From contig NZ_QKTV01000001.1 in NCBI RefSeq assembly GCF_003362725.1, positions 434,001 to 498,000 of the forward strand: a DNA stretch of 64,000 nt. The letters run 5' to 3'. Positions 43,864-53,587 of the stretch are shown one piece after another; position 1 is the first letter of the stretch, and every line of letters starts with the position of its first letter. The stretch comes from Winogradskyella aurantiaca. GTDB taxonomy: Bacteria > Bacteroidota > Bacteroidia > Flavobacteriales > Flavobacteriaceae. A program made the position numbers and the translations under genes. Under the pieces are notes generated by a model. The model did no database searches. It saw only the letters and a list, made by a program, of their open reading frames with translations, and was not told the DNA's origin.

Positions 43864-46114
43864 AACCAGTCATATCCAATTGAATAAGCTACTGATAGTT
43901 TCGGTATTAATCGGGTTTGTGTTCTCACTTCAGTTGCTTCAAGGTCAGGAACAATCTGAGCCAAAAGTAGGCCTAGTCCTAAGCGGAGGTGGAGCTAAGG
44001 GCTTCGCGCATATTGGTGTTCTTAAGGTGTTAGACAGTCTTGATGTAAAGGTGGATTATATTGCTGGCACCAGTATGGGGGCTATAATAGGATCCTTGTA
44101 TGCCGCAGGGTATACAGGGAAACAACTGGATTCAATATTTACTGTTACAGATTTTGATAAACTTATAAACGATGATTATCCTAGAGCCTCAAAGTCACTC
44201 TACGAGCGTTCTAATGATGAGCGTTATATTGCCAGTTTGCCCTTTGATAATTTTAAGATATCCTTACCTTCTGGTATTTCAAGAGGGCAAAACGTTTACA
44301 ATCTGCTATATAAGCTTATGCTGCCGGTTAATGGTATAACCGATTTTGAAGAGCTTCCAATTCCTTTTTTCTGTATTGCTACCAATTTAGAAACTGGAAA
44401 ACCAGTGGTATTAGACCAGGGTAAATTGGCAGAGGCCGTATCTGCAAGTGGAGCTTTTCCGTCATTGTTTCAACCAGTAATGATAGGTGACCAGTTATAT
44501 ATTGATGGTGGGGTCACGAATAATTATCCGATCGAATTACTTAGAGAGAAGGGTATGGATATTATCATTGGCGCCGATGTTCAGGATGGACTTCGAGACA
44601 GAAATGATTTGCGCTCGGCGACTGAAATTCTGGTGCAGATCAATAACTTCAGAACTATCAATGATATGCGTGATAAGGCTAAGTTGACTGATATTTATAT
44701 TAAACCAGATATTACAGATTTTAGTGTGATTTCTTTTTCTCAAGGGAGAGATATTATTGATAGTGGTGAGGAGGCAACACTTCAGAATTACGCAGAATTA
44801 AAAAAACTATCCCGACGTATTCCTTATGACAAAAAGCCTCTAAACACCAAAAATGACCAGACGTATTTGATTAGTAATATTTCTTTCACTGGAAATAAAG
44901 ATTATACCAATTCATATCTATTGGGTAAGTTAAAGCTAAAACGAGAAGAACGAGTAACCATTGATGAGATTAATGAGGGTATTGTTAATCTTGTGGCTAC
45001 CAATAATTTTGAGACTGTTAGGTATGATTTAGAATACCTTCCTAGTACCGACAGTTACCAATTAAAATTAAACATTAGAGAATCTAAAGGGCGATCATTT
45101 ATAAAATTAGGTCTGCATTATGATGATCTCTATCGCAGTGCAATAATGGTTAACCTCACTAAAAAGAAATTGTTGTTTAATAATGATATTGCTTCAATTG
45201 ATATTGGTTTAGGTGATAATATTAGGTATGATTTTGACTACTTCCTGGATAAGGGGTTTTATTTGAGTTTAGGGATAAAATCACGATACAATCAGTTTGA
45301 GCGCAATCTAAGTGCTGATTTGGTAGTAGAACGTAACAGTTCAGTTCTTAATGAGGTCAATAAAATTGACGCACGTTTTAGAGATTGGACTAATCAAATT
45401 TATGTGCAAACACTATTTGTAAAGGACTTTGCACTTCGTTTAGGTTTGGAACACAAACACCTGACGTTTAAAACCGAAACACTTCTCAGTGAGGATCAAG
45501 ATCAAAATGAGATTGTTTTTGAAAATACAGATTATCTAAGCGTATTTGGTACTTTAAACCTGGACACCCTAGATAACTTGTATTTCCCAAATAATGGATT
45601 CTATTTAAAAGGCGATTTCCACTGGTATATTAGAGCTTCAGATTTCAATACTAATTTTCAGCCTTTTTCCATAGCCAAGGCTGAGTTCGGTTATGCTTTT
45701 TCTATAGGGGACTTCTCGATACTGGCTGAGACTTCCGGTGGATTTAAACTGGGAAGTAACACAACAAACTCTTTGGACTTTGCCTTTGGAGGTTATGCCA
45801 GGAATTTCGTCAATAATTTTTATGGTTTCTATGGATATGATTTCTTATCCATTACAGGGAATAGTTTTGTTAAGGCTGTTTTGAATTTTGACTATGAACT
45901 TTTTAAAAAGCATCATCTGATTGGAGCTATCAATATGGCCAATATTGAAGATGATATTTTTAGAACTGGCGAGTGGTTTTCGACGCCAGACTACACTGGC
46001 TTTGCCGTGGGATACTCTTTGGAGACCTTTATTGGGCCCATAGAGATTAAATATTCCAAATCCCCAGAATTAAGTGATGGTTTTTGGTGGTTTAACATTG
46101 GATTTTGGTTTTAA
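43853..46114 (+). CDS. patatin-like phospholipase fused to POTRA-like and BamA-type barrel domain
   Basis: 753 residues from the ATG at 43853, the first that gives a signal peptide (hydrophobic segment near residues 13-31); the frame is open further upstream inside uvrC. The patatin domain (38-about 330) has the oxyanion GGGAKGFAHIGV, nucleophile Ser74 in GTSMG, and the DGG of the Ser-Asp dyad in YIDGGVTNNYP. A POTRA-like segment follows (ISFTGNKDYTNSYLLGKLKL). The C-terminal half is an outer-membrane barrel ending in aromatic strands (GFWWFNIGFWF). This architecture resembles type Vd autotransporters such as PlpD. It is probably a surface or exported lipase. Confidence 0.9.
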   Translation: MPIKTSHIQLNKLLIVSVLIGFVFSLQLLQGQEQSEPKVGLVLSGGGAKGFAHIGVLKVLDSLDVKVDYIAGTSMGAIIGSLYAAGYTGKQLDSIFTVTDFDKLINDDYPRASKSLYERSNDERYIASLPFDNFKISLPSGISRGQNVYNLLYKLMLPVNGITDFEELPIPFFCIATNLETGKPVVLDQGKLAEAVSASGAFPSLFQPVMIGDQLYIDGGVTNNYPIELLREKGMDIIIGADVQDGLRDRNDLRSATEILVQINNFRTINDMRDKAKLTDIYIKPDITDFSVISFSQGRDIIDSGEEATLQNYAELKKLSRRIPYDKKPLNTKNDQTYLISNISFTGNKDYTNSYLLGKLKLKREERVTIDEINEGIVNLVATNNFETVRYDLEYLPSTDSYQLKLNIRESKGRSFIKLGLHYDDLYRSAIMVNLTKKKLLFNNDIASIDIGLGDNIRYDFDYFLDKGFYLSLGIKSRYNQFERNLSADLVVERNSSVLNEVNKIDARFRDWTNQIYVQTLFVKDFALRLGLEHKHLTFKTETLLSEDQDQNEIVFENTDYLSVFGTLNLDTLDNLYFPNNGFYLKGDFHWYIRASDFNTNFQPFSIAKAEFGYAFSIGDFSILAETSGGFKLGSNTTNSLDFAFGGYARNFVNNFYGFYGYDFLSITGNSFVKAVLNFDYELFKKHHLIGAINMANIEDDIFRTGEWFSTPDYTGFAVGYSLETFIGPIEIKYSKSPELSDGFWWFNIGFWF

Positions 46115-46304
46115 ACTTTTTTTAATCAACTTTGTGGGTATGATGTCTATTTGGCAAGGACTTAAAGCATACCTTCACTTTTTGATCAAGAGGAATCCTG
46201 AGTAGCTTCACTTTTTTGTAATTTTAAGAATCTGGTCGTCCTGCCCGGTAAACAATAGCTACCTACTTTTTTAATAGAATTATCAACAATTAAATTTTCT
46301 AAAG
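46115..46304 (+). other. intergenic region before hmgA
   Basis: 190 bases between the patatin fusion and hmgA. The segment CTTCACTTTTT occurs twice about 46 bases apart, and TAATTTTA follows the second copy, resembling a -7 box. An ORF of only 21 codons is present and not credible. No terminator hairpin was seen. Confidence 0.3.
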
Positions 46305-47462
46305 ATGCCTTTTTATCATCAATTAGGGTCCATTCCTCCTAAACGGCATACACAATTTAAAAAGCCAAATGGCGAATATTATTACGAGCAATTATTTGGA
46401 ACAATTGGTTTTGATGGTATGTATACCAATAGTTATCATGTTCAAAGACCAACACAAGTAAAAGAGATAATAAAACAATACAGTATTGCACCTGAGGTTG
46501 TTAAACCTAATAATATGCAGTCTTACAGATTTAGAGGCTTTCAGGTGAAACCTGAAAAAGACTATCTAGATAGCAGAAAGATCGTGCTTACTAACAGTGA
46601 TTGTAATATTATTTTAGCAGCTCCTCAGGAATCAACAAACACTTATTTCTATAAGAATACAGATGCGGATGAGTTGATTTTTATACATAAAGGTTCTGGG
46701 AAACTAAGAACACATCTGGGTAATCTGGATTTTAAATATGGGGATTATTTACTCATTCCACGAGGTATCATATACAAACTTGATTTTGATACGCATGATA
46801 ACCGTTTGTTCATAGTAGAGTCCTACAGACCTATTTACACACCAAAACGTTACAGGAATTGGTTTGGGCAATTATTGGAGCACTCCCCATTTTGTGAACG
46901 CGATATGAGGAGGCCTCACGAACTAGAAACTCATGACGAATCAGGAGACTTTTTGATAAAGATCAAGAAACAGGATGAGATATTTGACATGGTATATGCC
47001 TCCCATCCATTCGATGTGGTTGGTTATGATGGCTATAATTACCCTTATGCATTTTCAATTCATGATTTCGAACCAATAACAGGACGTATCCATCAACCAC
47101 CACCAGTACACCAGACATTTGAAACAGATGCTTTTGTGATATGTAGTTTTGTGCCCAGACTTTACGATTACCACCCACTTAGTGTTCCAGCTCCATACAA
47201 TCATAGCAACATAGACAGCGACGAGGTGTTGTATTATGTTGATGGTGATTTTATGAGTAGAAATGATATCGCTGCAGGTCACATTTCATTACATCCCGCT
47301 GGAATTCCACATGGACCACACCCTGGAGCGATGGAGCGCAGTATAGGAAAGGTGAAAACAGATGAGTTAGCGGTAATGGTAGATACCTTTAAACCATTAA
47401 AGGTCACTGCTGAGGCTCTGAAAATTGCCGATGAAGATTATTATAAATCGTGGTTAGAATAA
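46305..47462 (+). CDS. hmgA: homogentisate 1,2-dioxygenase
   Basis: Opens the ring of homogentisate in tyrosine/phenylalanine breakdown. 385 residues, cupin fold. Recognisable parts are MPFYHQLGSIPPKRHTQFKKP, YFYKNTDADELIFIHKGSGKLRTH-type cupin strands (quoted in part), FSIHDFEPITGRIHQPPPVH with iron-binding His, and a late HPAGIPHGPHPGAME. It is shorter than the eukaryotic enzyme (about 445) but typical of Bacteroidota. It is 27 bases ahead of hpd, the enzyme that supplies its substrate. Fumarylacetoacetase is not in the window. Confidence 0.94.
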   Translation: MPFYHQLGSIPPKRHTQFKKPNGEYYYEQLFGTIGFDGMYTNSYHVQRPTQVKEIIKQYSIAPEVVKPNNMQSYRFRGFQVKPEKDYLDSRKIVLTNSDCNIILAAPQESTNTYFYKNTDADELIFIHKGSGKLRTHLGNLDFKYGDYLLIPRGIIYKLDFDTHDNRLFIVESYRPIYTPKRYRNWFGQLLEHSPFCERDMRRPHELETHDESGDFLIKIKKQDEIFDMVYASHPFDVVGYDGYNYPYAFSIHDFEPITGRIHQPPPVHQTFETDAFVICSFVPRLYDYHPLSVPAPYNHSNIDSDEVLYYVDGDFMSRNDIAAGHISLHPAGIPHGPHPGAMERSIGKVKTDELAVMVDTFKPLKVTAEALKIADEDYYKSWLE

Positions 47463-47489
47463 CAATATCAATCAATAAATAAATACAAT

Positions 47490-48650
47490 ATGGCTAAAGA
47501 ATTAGAATCCGTAGAATATGGACTAGAAAAAATATTTGAAGGAGCTCAGGACTTTTTACCGCTTTTAGGAACCGATTATGTCGAGTTTTATGTGGGTAAT
47601 GCGAAGCAATCTGCTCATTATTATAAAACGGCATTTGGATACCAGTCCTATGCCTATAAGGGTTTAGAAACAGGATCGAGAGATCAGGTGAGCTATGTAC
47701 TTAAACAAGACAAAATAAAGCTCGTTCTAACAACTCCCCTTAATAGTCAATCACCAATAAATGACCACATAGTTAAACATGGCGATGGGGTAAAGGTCAT
47801 TGCCTTATGGGTTGACGATGCTAAAAAAGCATACGACGAAACCATTAGTAGAGGTGCTAAATCCTATATGGCTCCTGAGGTGGAATCTGATGAGTACGGA
47901 GAAATCGTTAGAGCAGGAATTTATACTTATGGAGAGACAGTGCACATGTTTGTGGAACGTAAAAATTACACTGGCTTGTTTTTACCTGGTTTTGTTGAGT
48001 GGAAAAGTGACTACAATCCTGAATCTGTAGGGCTAAAATACATTGACCATATGGTAGGAAACGTTGGCTGGGGTGAAATGGATACCTGGGTTAAATGGTA
48101 TGAAGAGGTCATGGGCTTTGTAAATTTCTTATCCTTTGATGATAAACAAATTCATACAGAATACTCTGCTCTAATGAGTAAGGTGATGAGCAATGGTAAC
48201 GGGAGAATTAAATTCCCAATCAACGAACCAGCTGAGGCAGCAAAGAAGTCACAAATTGAAGAATACCTTGATTTTTATGAAGGTCCAGGAGTACAACATT
48301 TGGCACTTGCCACGGATGATATTGTTGCAACTGTCGCCCAGTTGAAAGCCAGAGGAGTTGAGTTTTTACCACCGCCTCCACAGTCTTACTATGACATGAT
48401 TCCCGAACGTTTGGGATCTCATATGGATATTATGAAGGAGGACATTGCTAAACTTCAAGAGTTGTCAATTTTGGTAGATGCCGATGAGGAGGGATATTTG
48501 CTCCAAATTTTCACTAAGCCGGTCGAAGACAGGCCCACACTTTTCTATGAAATTATTCAACGCATGGGCGCTAAAGGTTTTGGTGCTGGAAATTTCAAAG
48601 CATTATTCGAATCCATAGAAAGAGAACAGGCCAAACGCGGAACCCTGTAA
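47490..48650 (+). CDS. hpd: 4-hydroxyphenylpyruvate dioxygenase
   Basis: Converts 4-hydroxyphenylpyruvate to homogentisate using Fe(II) and O2. 386 residues made of two vicinal-oxygen-chelate halves. The metal ligands lie in the C-terminal half: His in YIDHMVGNV, His in GVQHLALATDD, and Glu in TLFYEIIQRMGAKGFG. GAGNFKALFESIEREQ closes the protein as in other HPPDs. It forms a tyrosine-catabolic pair with hmgA and is ended by a strong terminator. Confidence 0.97.
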   Translation: MAKELESVEYGLEKIFEGAQDFLPLLGTDYVEFYVGNAKQSAHYYKTAFGYQSYAYKGLETGSRDQVSYVLKQDKIKLVLTTPLNSQSPINDHIVKHGDGVKVIALWVDDAKKAYDETISRGAKSYMAPEVESDEYGEIVRAGIYTYGETVHMFVERKNYTGLFLPGFVEWKSDYNPESVGLKYIDHMVGNVGWGEMDTWVKWYEEVMGFVNFLSFDDKQIHTEYSALMSKVMSNGNGRIKFPINEPAEAAKKSQIEEYLDFYEGPGVQHLALATDDIVATVAQLKARGVEFLPPPPQSYYDMIPERLGSHMDIMKEDIAKLQELSILVDADEEGYLLQIFTKPVEDRPTLFYEIIQRMGAKGFGAGNFKALFESIEREQAKRGTL

Positions 48651-48671
48651 AGGATTTGTTAAATATCGACT

Positions 48672-48702
48672 AAAACTCTAACTCAGAAAGTTAGAGTTTT
48701 TT
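48672..48702 (+). terminator. terminator of hmgA-hpd
   Basis: AAAACTCTAAC (48672-48682) and GTTAGAGTTTT (48690-48700), an 11-bp perfect stem with a 7-base loop and a T run, about 20 bases after hpd. Confidence 0.9.
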
Positions 48703-48709
48703 CTTTTCT

Positions 48710-48717
48710 TAACTTTG
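48710..48717 (+). promoter_or_regulatory. -7 box of the DUF3108-TDO-M23-pgi operon
   Basis: TAACTTTG, an exact TAnnTTTG match, directly after the hpd terminator and 72 bases before the first gene. No convincing TTG at the usual spacing was found. Confidence 0.4.
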
Positions 48718-48789
48718 GAATAATAATTGATTCTAACTGATCAACAATAATTGCTTTACTAGAAGAGTTATGAATTTTAATTATTGATT

Positions 48790-49572
48790 ATGAAAGCCTT
48801 TTATCCCTTAATTCTACTGTCATTTTTACTCATCTCTGGACACTCGCAAAAAGCTGAACCGGCATTTCAGGGGGGTGAGTGGTTTCGCTTTAGAATGAGT
48901 TATAGCAGTTGGTTAAAGGCAGGTAATGCCACTTTATCTGTATCTGAAACTAAGATTAATGGAAAGGACTGTTTCCATGTTATTGGAAAAGGTTGGACGA
49001 CTGGCATGGTAAGCTGGTTCTTTAAAGTTGAAGATCAGTATGAGAGTTACTTTGATTCTAAATCTGGCCAACCCTATAAATTTATAAGAAAGGTAGATGA
49101 AGGAGGTTATACAAAGGATATAGAAATTGCTTTTGATCATGAGGAGAATAAAGCCTTAGTCCATGATAAAAAGAATGATAATAAGAAAACCATTCCTATA
49201 GAGCAAAATGTTCAGGATATGGTTTCCGCGTATTACTTCCTGAGAAACAACTATAATATTGAGGACGTTGAGGTTGGTGAAAGTATTGAAATGAACATGT
49301 TTTTTGACGAAGAAAACTATGTATTCAAGCTAAAATTTCTTGGAGAAGAAATAATAAAAACGGAGTTTGGTAAAGTAAAAACGCTTAAGTTTAGGCCTTA
49401 TGTTCTTGCAGGGAGGGTATTCAAAGAAGAAGAAAGCTTAACGCTTTGGGTAACAGCAGATAAGAACAAGATTCCTTTAAAGATACAGGCTGATTTAGCG
49501 GTTGGGAGTCTTCGCGCGGACCTCGATGCTTTTAAGGGTTTGAAACACTCCTTCGAGATTATTTATGACTAA
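48790..49572 (+). CDS. DUF3108-family exported protein
   Basis: 260 residues from the ATG at 48790 (the frame is open from a TTG at 48784). Signal peptide MKAFYPLILLSFLLISGHS, then a beta-rich domain with GEWFRFRMSYSSWLKAGNATL and VWFFKVEDQYESYFD-like strands (WFFKVEDQYESYFDSKSG), ending LKHSFEIIYD. This matches DUF3108, a periplasmic lipocalin-like family of unknown role. It lies 3 bases ahead of the tryptophan 2,3-dioxygenase gene in one operon. Confidence 0.85.
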   Translation: MKAFYPLILLSFLLISGHSQKAEPAFQGGEWFRFRMSYSSWLKAGNATLSVSETKINGKDCFHVIGKGWTTGMVSWFFKVEDQYESYFDSKSGQPYKFIRKVDEGGYTKDIEIAFDHEENKALVHDKKNDNKKTIPIEQNVQDMVSAYYFLRNNYNIEDVEVGESIEMNMFFDEENYVFKLKFLGEEIIKTEFGKVKTLKFRPYVLAGRVFKEEESLTLWVTADKNKIPLKIQADLAVGSLRADLDAFKGLKHSFEIIYD

Positions 49573-49575
49573 TTA

Positions 49576-50511
49576 ATGACAATCAATCAAGAAAAGCACA
49601 AAAAAATAATTGAATCGCTTGAAGACAAGTATCAAGCAATTGACCAAAATACTGAAGACCATTTAAAAGGTCTTTTATACAGTAAACCAATTACCTATTG
49701 GGATTACATCCAAACGGATGCCCTCCTAAACCTTCAAATCCAAAGAACTGTATTACCTGATGAAATGGTATTTATTGCCTACCATCAGATCAATGAGCTC
49801 ATTTTTAAAATGATCCTGTGGGAGATTGAACAGGTGGCAGAAGCCCAAGATCTCACAACAGACTTTTTTGAATCTAAAATCATGAGAGTGAGCCGTTATT
49901 TTGATATGCTCACAACTTCTTTTGATATAATGAGAGAAGGCATGGAAGTTGAACAGTATATGAAATTCAGATATACCTTAACTCCGGCCAGTGGTTTTCA
50001 GAGTGCTCAATACCGTCTGATCGAGTTTGCTTCTACGGAATTAATCAACTTGATTGACTATCGTTTTAGAGCTACTATCAACAGAGATACCCCATACACG
50101 CATGCCTTCGAGCATTTGTATTGGCAGGCTGCTGGAAAGGATCATAAAACAGGTAAAAAATCCACACTTTTAGTTAATTTTGAGCGCCGTTACAAAGGTG
50201 ATTTTCTAAACTTTATGGAAGCCTACAACACTAAAAATCTTTGGACACGATTTAAAGAACTTCCTGAGAAAGACCAGAATGATCCGCCCCTGGTAAAGGC
50301 TATGAGACATTATGATTATACAGTTAATGTTACATGGGTAATGGCACATTATAACGCTGCAGTGCACTATATTGAGAGTGGGTTAGGTGATGGTGAGGCT
50401 ACTGGGGGTAGTGATTGGAAAAAATACATGCACCCAAAGTATCAAAGACGTATATTTTTCCCCGATTTATGGTCAGAGAAAGAACTTCAAAATTGGGGGA
50501 TGAATGTTTAA
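49576..50511 (+). CDS. kynA: tryptophan 2,3-dioxygenase
   Basis: A haem enzyme that opens the indole ring to N-formylkynurenine. 311 residues, all-helical. Conserved parts are ITYWDYIQTDALLNLQ, the substrate/haem segment FIAYHQINELIFKMILWEIE, RYTLTPASGFQSAQYR, and near the end MAHYNAAVHYIESGLGDGEA plus GGSDWKKYMHPKYQRR. No other kynurenine pathway gene is adjacent. The stop overlaps the start of the M23 gene by 8 bases. Confidence 0.95.
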   Translation: MTINQEKHKKIIESLEDKYQAIDQNTEDHLKGLLYSKPITYWDYIQTDALLNLQIQRTVLPDEMVFIAYHQINELIFKMILWEIEQVAEAQDLTTDFFESKIMRVSRYFDMLTTSFDIMREGMEVEQYMKFRYTLTPASGFQSAQYRLIEFASTELINLIDYRFRATINRDTPYTHAFEHLYWQAAGKDHKTGKKSTLLVNFERRYKGDFLNFMEAYNTKNLWTRFKELPEKDQNDPPLVKAMRHYDYTVNVTWVMAHYNAAVHYIESGLGDGEATGGSDWKKYMHPKYQRRIFFPDLWSEKELQNWGMNV

Positions 50512-51820
50512 GAATAACTTCATGCAATTATCAAAAATTGGAATCTTACTATTAACCATAGTTTGTTTATGGTCTTGCAAATCTGAAAAATCAGAAGATT
50601 TAGAAATAGAGACGGTAGATTTAGCAGTGGTAGAAGAACAACCACGCTATGAGTTTGGTTTTAACCTTAACGCGTATGTGGTTAAACGTGATACTATAAG
50701 AAAGGGTGACACTTTTGGGATTATCATGGAGCGCAATAAAATTGGCTATCCTAAAATTTTTCAAATTGTTGAGAAGGCTAAGGATACTTTCAATATAGCA
50801 AAGCTCCAAGTTGGTAAACCCTACACACTTCTTTGTTCGCAAGACAGTTTAGAGATGGCACAGTCCTTTATTTATCAGCCAAACAAAGAAGAGTACGTAG
50901 TTATAAATTTTAAGGATTCTATCCATGCCTATACCAGCAGAAAACCAATTAAGTATGTGGAACGAATGGCATCGGGAATTATTCAGAACAGTATCTCCGA
51001 AACTCTGGAAGGGCAAGGACTAAGTCCTAAACTTGCTTTTATAATGGCTGATGATATTTATGCTTGGACTATTGATTTTAGAAGATTACAGCCAGGTGAC
51101 CGATTTAAGGCAATATATGTGGATAAGTATATTGATGACACCATATATGCTGGTGTACATAAAATTAAAGCAGCATATTTTGAGCATAAGAATGAACCAA
51201 TTTATGCGTTTGAATTTGCAACCGACAGTGTCAAGGGGATAGTTGATTATTTTACCGACGAAGCCAAAAACTTAAGACGCGCATTTCTAAAATCTCCTGT
51301 CAAGTTTGGTCGTGTTTCCTCAAGATATAACTTAAACAGGCGTATTGCTTATTACGGTTACAAGAGACGACCTCATAAAGGCACTGATTTCGCCGCTCCT
51401 GTGGGAACTCCAATTATGGCAACGGCCAATGGAACGGTAACCGAATCGACGAGGCGTGGTGGTAACGGAAAGTATGTGAAGATTCGGCATAATGCCACTT
51501 ACAGTACCCAATATTTACATATGAGTAGACAGGCGGTAAAGAAAGGTGAGTTTGTGAAGCAAGGAGATGTTATTGGTTATGTAGGTATGACCGGAAATAC
51601 AGGTGGCCCGCATGTATGTTACCGCTTCTGGAAAAATGGTCGTCAGGTGGATCCCTTCAAGCAAAAACTACCTGAAGCCAAACCCATATCCGATAGTTTA
51701 AAAGCGGAGTTCTTAACGTATATGAAACCAATAAAGTTGCAGCTTGATGCAATTGAGTTTACTCCTTGGGAGGAACGTGAGTTATCCGAAGACCAATTAG
51801 AAATTAGAACAGCAAAGTAA
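50504..51820 (+). CDS. M23-family metallopeptidase lipoprotein (HxC variant)
   Basis: 438 residues. The lipoprotein signal ends LWSC. A LysM-like/OapA-type N-terminal region (about 45-230, with KGDTFGIIMERNKIG) precedes the M23 domain (from about residue 275). Zinc-site motifs are HKGTD (His291, Asp295) and GPHVCYRFW, where the usual HxH is His370-Val-Cys372. It is probably a peptidoglycan endopeptidase acting in the periplasm on cell-wall cross-links. ATG 50522 is an alternative start giving a shorter signal. It overlaps the dioxygenase gene and abuts pgi. Confidence 0.9.
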   Translation: MFKNNFMQLSKIGILLLTIVCLWSCKSEKSEDLEIETVDLAVVEEQPRYEFGFNLNAYVVKRDTIRKGDTFGIIMERNKIGYPKIFQIVEKAKDTFNIAKLQVGKPYTLLCSQDSLEMAQSFIYQPNKEEYVVINFKDSIHAYTSRKPIKYVERMASGIIQNSISETLEGQGLSPKLAFIMADDIYAWTIDFRRLQPGDRFKAIYVDKYIDDTIYAGVHKIKAAYFEHKNEPIYAFEFATDSVKGIVDYFTDEAKNLRRAFLKSPVKFGRVSSRYNLNRRIAYYGYKRRPHKGTDFAAPVGTPIMATANGTVTESTRRGGNGKYVKIRHNATYSTQYLHMSRQAVKKGEFVKQGDVIGYVGMTGNTGGPHVCYRFWKNGRQVDPFKQKLPEAKPISDSLKAEFLTYMKPIKLQLDAIEFTPWEERELSEDQLEIRTAK

Positions 51821-53467
51821 ATGGCACTACCAAGAATTAACCCAACTGGCACAGCAGCTTCCAATCAGTTGTTAGAACACTATAAAGAAATTAAAGATCT
51901 GCACTTAAAAGACCTTTTTAAGGCCGATACGGATCGGGCAGAGAAATTAACCTTTGAATGGGAGGATTTTTATGTTGATTTTTCCAAAAATAGAATCACA
52001 GAGAAGACCATAGATTTGCTGGTAAAATTAGCTGATGAAGTCAAATTAAAAGAGGCCATTGAGAAACAGTTTGCAGGTGATATATTAAACGAAACTGAGG
52101 GACGTGCGGTCTTACATACGGCTTTAAGAAAGCCTCAAGGAACAGAGGTATTGGTTGATGGTGAGAATGTGATGCCGGGTGTACATGCTGTTTTGGAAAA
52201 GATGAAGTCCTTCTCAAATGCCGTAATTAATGGTGACCATTTGGGACATACAGGACAGGCCATAACTGATATCGTCAATATTGGCATTGGTGGGTCTGAT
52301 TTAGGGCCGGCTATGGTGGTGGATTCCCTAAAGTTTTATAAAAACCATCTTCATGCTCATTTTGTAAGTAACGTAGATGGGGATCACTATCAAGAGGTTG
52401 TCAAGAATCTTAACCCTGAAACAACCTTGTTTGTTATAGTGTCTAAGACCTTTACAACTCAAGAAACGCTGTCTAATGCCAATTCTATAAGAGCTTGGTT
52501 TTTAAAGACATTACCATCTGAAGCGGTGTCTAAGCATTTCGTAGCTGTTTCAACTAATATTGAAAGTGTTAAATCGTTTGGGATTAGCGAACAAAACATC
52601 TTCCCAATGAAAGATTGGGTTGGAGGCCGTTTTTCTTTATGGAGTGCCGTGGGCTTGTCTATTAGTTTGGCTTTAGGATTTGATCATTTTAATTCATTAT
52701 TACAAGGGGCCTATGAAATGGATGAACACTTTAGAACCGAGGATTTTCACTCTAATATTCCTGTAATTGCTGGGTTATTGACCATTTGGTATAATAACTT
52801 CTTTGAAGCAGAAAGTGAAGCCGTGATTCCTTATACACAGTATTTAAATCAATTTGCTACCTACCTCCAGCAAGGTATCATGGAAAGTAATGGTAAAAGT
52901 GTGGATAGATCCGGACAAAGCATCCGTTATCAAACAGGAACCGTTATTTGGGGGGAGCCTGGTACCAATTCACAGCATGCTTTTTTTCAGTTAATACATC
53001 AGGGAACTAAGCTTATTCCTGCTGATTTTATAGGTTATGTCAAGCCATTATACGGGAATAAGGACCATCATGACAAACTGATGTCTAATTATTTCGCTCA
53101 AACTGAGGCCTTAATGAATGGTAAAACTGAGAATGAGGTAAGGCAAGAATTTGAATCTCAAAATGCGTCAGAGGAGGATATTGAGCGATTAACCCCATTT
53201 AAGGTGTTTCAAGGTAACAAACCAACCACATCGATTCTAATTGATCAACTTACCCCTAAAAGCCTTGGAAAACTTATTGCCTTATATGAGCATCGCATTT
53301 TTGTTCAGGGTATTATTTGGAACATATTCAGTTATGATCAATTTGGTGTTGAGCTAGGAAAACAGCTGGCTAAGACAATCCTAAGTGAAGTTGAGCAAGG
53401 TAATTCTGGCGGGGCTCATGATGCTTCCACATCAGCGCTACTAAAGCACTTTATTGGTAACTCGTAG
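51821..53467 (+). CDS. pgi: glucose-6-phosphate isomerase
   Basis: Interconverts glucose-6-phosphate and fructose-6-phosphate in glycolysis and gluconeogenesis. 548 residues, full length. Signatures: IVNIGIGGSDLGPAMV, VSKTFTTQETLSNANS, MKDWVGGRFSLWSAVGLSI, GEPGTNSQHAFFQL (catalytic Glu/His region) and GVELGKQLAKTI. The ATG follows the M23 stop codon directly with no gap, so it is co-transcribed. Confidence 0.98.
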   Translation: MALPRINPTGTAASNQLLEHYKEIKDLHLKDLFKADTDRAEKLTFEWEDFYVDFSKNRITEKTIDLLVKLADEVKLKEAIEKQFAGDILNETEGRAVLHTALRKPQGTEVLVDGENVMPGVHAVLEKMKSFSNAVINGDHLGHTGQAITDIVNIGIGGSDLGPAMVVDSLKFYKNHLHAHFVSNVDGDHYQEVVKNLNPETTLFVIVSKTFTTQETLSNANSIRAWFLKTLPSEAVSKHFVAVSTNIESVKSFGISEQNIFPMKDWVGGRFSLWSAVGLSISLALGFDHFNSLLQGAYEMDEHFRTEDFHSNIPVIAGLLTIWYNNFFEAESEAVIPYTQYLNQFATYLQQGIMESNGKSVDRSGQSIRYQTGTVIWGEPGTNSQHAFFQLIHQGTKLIPADFIGYVKPLYGNKDHHDKLMSNYFAQTEALMNGKTENEVRQEFESQNASEEDIERLTPFKVFQGNKPTTSILIDQLTPKSLGKLIALYEHRIFVQGIIWNIFSYDQFGVELGKQLAKTILSEVEQGNSGGAHDASTSALLKHFIGNS

Positions 53468-53552
53468 GGGCCACAGGTAAAGCGCCAATATTTTGTTAAG
53501 TAATTTGTTGAAATTCTTAACATTGTCTTAATATATGCACTTGCTTAATGCG

Positions 53553-53560
53553 TAATTTTG
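53553..53560 (+). promoter_or_regulatory. -7 box of the second TonB receptor
   Basis: TAATTTTG, an exact TAnnTTTG match, 27 bases before the ATG at 53588. The nearest upstream TTG is 27 bases away, longer than usual. The remaining gap 53468-53587 holds no recognised riboswitch. Confidence 0.45.
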
Positions 53561-53587
53561 CCCTGATTAAACCAAATTAAATTAAGT

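Noticed and set aside
46141-46206. 21-codon ORF between the patatin gene and hmgA
   Set aside because: Too short, no start context or terminator, and no recognisable sequence.
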